Under the pieces are notes generated by a model. The model had not been told where the DNA came from, ran no database searches, and saw only the letters and a program-made list of their open reading frames with translations. Positions 5,754 through 6,903 of a stretch of DNA of 6,903 nt are shown here, in pieces. A program made the position numbers and the translations under genes. Each line of letters starts with the position of its first letter. Position 1 is the first letter of the stretch. This DNA comes from JAUIEH01 sp964483375 (GTDB lineage Bacteria > Pseudomonadota > Alphaproteobacteria > Caulobacterales > Maricaulaceae): positions 1 through 6,903 of the forward strand of contig CAZABJ010000086.1 in NCBI GenBank assembly GCA_964483375.1, given 5' to 3'.

Positions 5754-6888
5754 ATGCGAGCGGAATTAGAAGCGCTCGCCTCCGACATCGAGCGGTCCGC
5801 AGGACTGCTCAGGAGGCGTCTTTGACTGGGATATCGCCCTTAAGCGTCTGGACGAGTTAAACGCCCAGGCCGAGAACGCCGATTTTTGGGACGACCCCCA
5901 GACCGCCCAAGCTTTGATGCGGGAACGCAACCGTTTGGACGCAGCGATTGCGGCGGTGCGTGCGCTTGAGGGCGACCTCGCCGATGCGCGCGAGCTTGCC
6001 GAGATGGCCGACGCCGAGGAGGACGACGCGCTCAACGAAGAAGTGCGCGCCAGCCTCCAGGCGCTGCAGAAGCAAGCCTCCGACGCCGAACTCGCCGCGC
6101 TTCTCTCCGGGGAGGCTGACGCGAATGACGCGTTTTTGGAGATTCACGCTGGCTCGGGAGGCACCGAGAGCCAGGATTGGGCCTCCATGCTCGCGCGGAT
6201 GTATACGCGCTGGGCGGGCGCGCGCGGCTTTAAGGTCGAAGAGTTGGAAAGCCATGCCGGCGAGGAGGCGGGGCTCAAATCCGCGACCTTCCTCATCAAG
6301 GGCGAAAACGCCTATGGCTGGCTGAAGACCGAGGGCGGCACCCACCGTTTGGTGCGGATTTCCCCGTTCGACTCTTCCGCCCGCCGGCATACGAGCTTTG
6401 CTGGGGTGACCGTCTATCCGCAAATCGATGACGCCATTGAAGTCGATATTCCCGAATCCGAGGTGCGCACGGACACCTACCGGGCGTCCGGCGCGGGCGG
6501 TCAGCACGTGAACACCACCGATTCCGCGGTGCGCCTCACCTACACCCCGCCCGGCGAGGACAGCCCCATCGTCGTGCAATGCCAAAGCGAGCGCTCCCAG
6601 CATAAGAACCGGGCCACCGCCTGGGCGATGTTGCGCGCACGGGTTTATGAGATGGAGCTCGCCAAGCGCGAGGCCGCCGCTCAGGCCGAGGCCGACGCCA
6701 AGACGGAAATCGGCTGGGGGCGGCAAATCCGCTCTTACGTGCTGCAGCCCTATCAGATGGTCAAAGACCTGCGCACCAATGTCGAAACCTCCGACACCGC
6801 CGGCGTGCTCGACGGCGATCTCGACCCCTTCATGGCCGCCGCCCTGGCCGCCCGCGTGGGCGCGGACGAAAGCGAAGAGGCGGGGTAG
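5754..6888 (+). CDS. prfB: Peptide chain release factor 2, made by +1 programmed frameshifting
   Basis: RF2 reads UGA and UAA stop codons in the ribosomal A site and triggers release of the finished protein. The gene is in two frames: codons 1-23 (5754-5822), then in-frame TGA at 5823-5825, then 354 residues in the +1 frame (5824-6885), giving 377 residues in all (E. coli 365). Immediately after the shift the protein reads DWDIALKRLDELNAQ and DFWDDP, the expected RF2 N-terminal helix. Other marks are EIHAGSGGTESQDW, the stop-codon-recognising SPF tripeptide at 203-205, and GGQ at 248-250 within RASGAGGQHVN. The residue matching position 246 of E. coli RF2 is Ala, the form reported as fully active rather than the K-12 Thr. 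The ATG at 5754 has AGG 6 nt upstream. Starting at any later codon would remove the N-terminal domain. The gene ends with TAG. It lies 88 bp after the PBP1A gene with no strong terminator between, so cotranscription is possible. Confidence 0.95.
5811..5826 (+). promoter_or_regulatory. prfB programmed +1 frameshift site (RF2 autoregulation)
   Basis: The order is AGGAGG, 3-nt spacer CGT, slippery CTT, stop TGA, C. This is the same layout and spacing as the E. coli site (AGGGGG, TAT, CTT, TGA, C), here with a consensus internal Shine-Dalgarno. When RF2 is scarce the ribosome pauses at the UGA, slips from CUU to UUU, and continues in the +1 frame. When RF2 is plentiful, translation ends after 23 residues. 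Everything needed is present, and the downstream frame encodes RF2 without interruption, so this is not a sequencing error or pseudogene. Confidence 0.95.
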
Positions 6889-6903
6889 GGAGCGTGGCTG
6901 AGG

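Noticed and set aside
5857..6726. 289-codon minus-strand open frame opposite prfB
   Set aside because: Shadow of the RF2 coding sequence, which has intact SPF and GGQ motifs on the plus strand.
6894..6903. GTG start of a further gene right after prfB
   Set aside because: Only three codons are visible, and the nearest purine-rich sequence is either 1 nt or about 13 nt away, so spacing is poor.

Overview
The window is GC-rich, densely coding chromosomal DNA. It most resembles an alphaproteobacterium, possibly the Caulobacterales/Parvularculales side of that class, though the genus cannot be fixed from sequence alone. The basis is the RNase E N-terminus with a long acidic insert inside its S1 domain, the single AMIN-type cell-wall amidase, and the order rne | amidase - PBP1A - prfB, which from memory is a familiar alphaproteobacterial arrangement. 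I see no phage, transposon, CRISPR, tRNA or rRNA sequence.

Layout. Positions 1-646 hold the first 215 codons of rne (RNase E) on the minus strand; the gene runs off the left edge. Positions 647-1152 are a 506-bp divergent non-coding region that must hold the rne leader and the start signals of the rightward genes. It contains several GC-rich inverted repeats but no convincing gene. On the plus strand follow an exported N-acetylmuramoyl-L-alanine amidase (1153-2394), a 61-bp gap with a perfect 16-bp palindrome, and a large bifunctional penicillin-binding protein 1A (2456-5665). After an 88-bp gap comes prfB, peptide chain release factor 2 (5754-6888). prfB is split over two frames by a textbook +1 programmed frameshift site at 5811-5826, so its real start is 5754 and not the first start codon of the long frame.

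How the genes fit together. The amidase removes stem peptides from peptidoglycan at septation, while PBP1A polymerises and cross-links glycan strands, so the two neighbours cover opposite sides of wall remodelling. RNase E and RF2 are information-processing genes, and both belong to families known for autoregulation. The intact frameshift site shows this directly for RF2; for RNase E, only the long structured leader hints at it.

Most unusual points. PBP1A carries an approximately 195-residue N-terminal extension with about five or six extra hydrophobic segments before the usual single membrane anchor. A palindrome that may belong to a dispersed repeat lies against the PBP1A ribosome binding site. 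The rne/amidase intergenic region is long and structured. I found no clearly new multi-gene system; the window is mainly conserved core genes.
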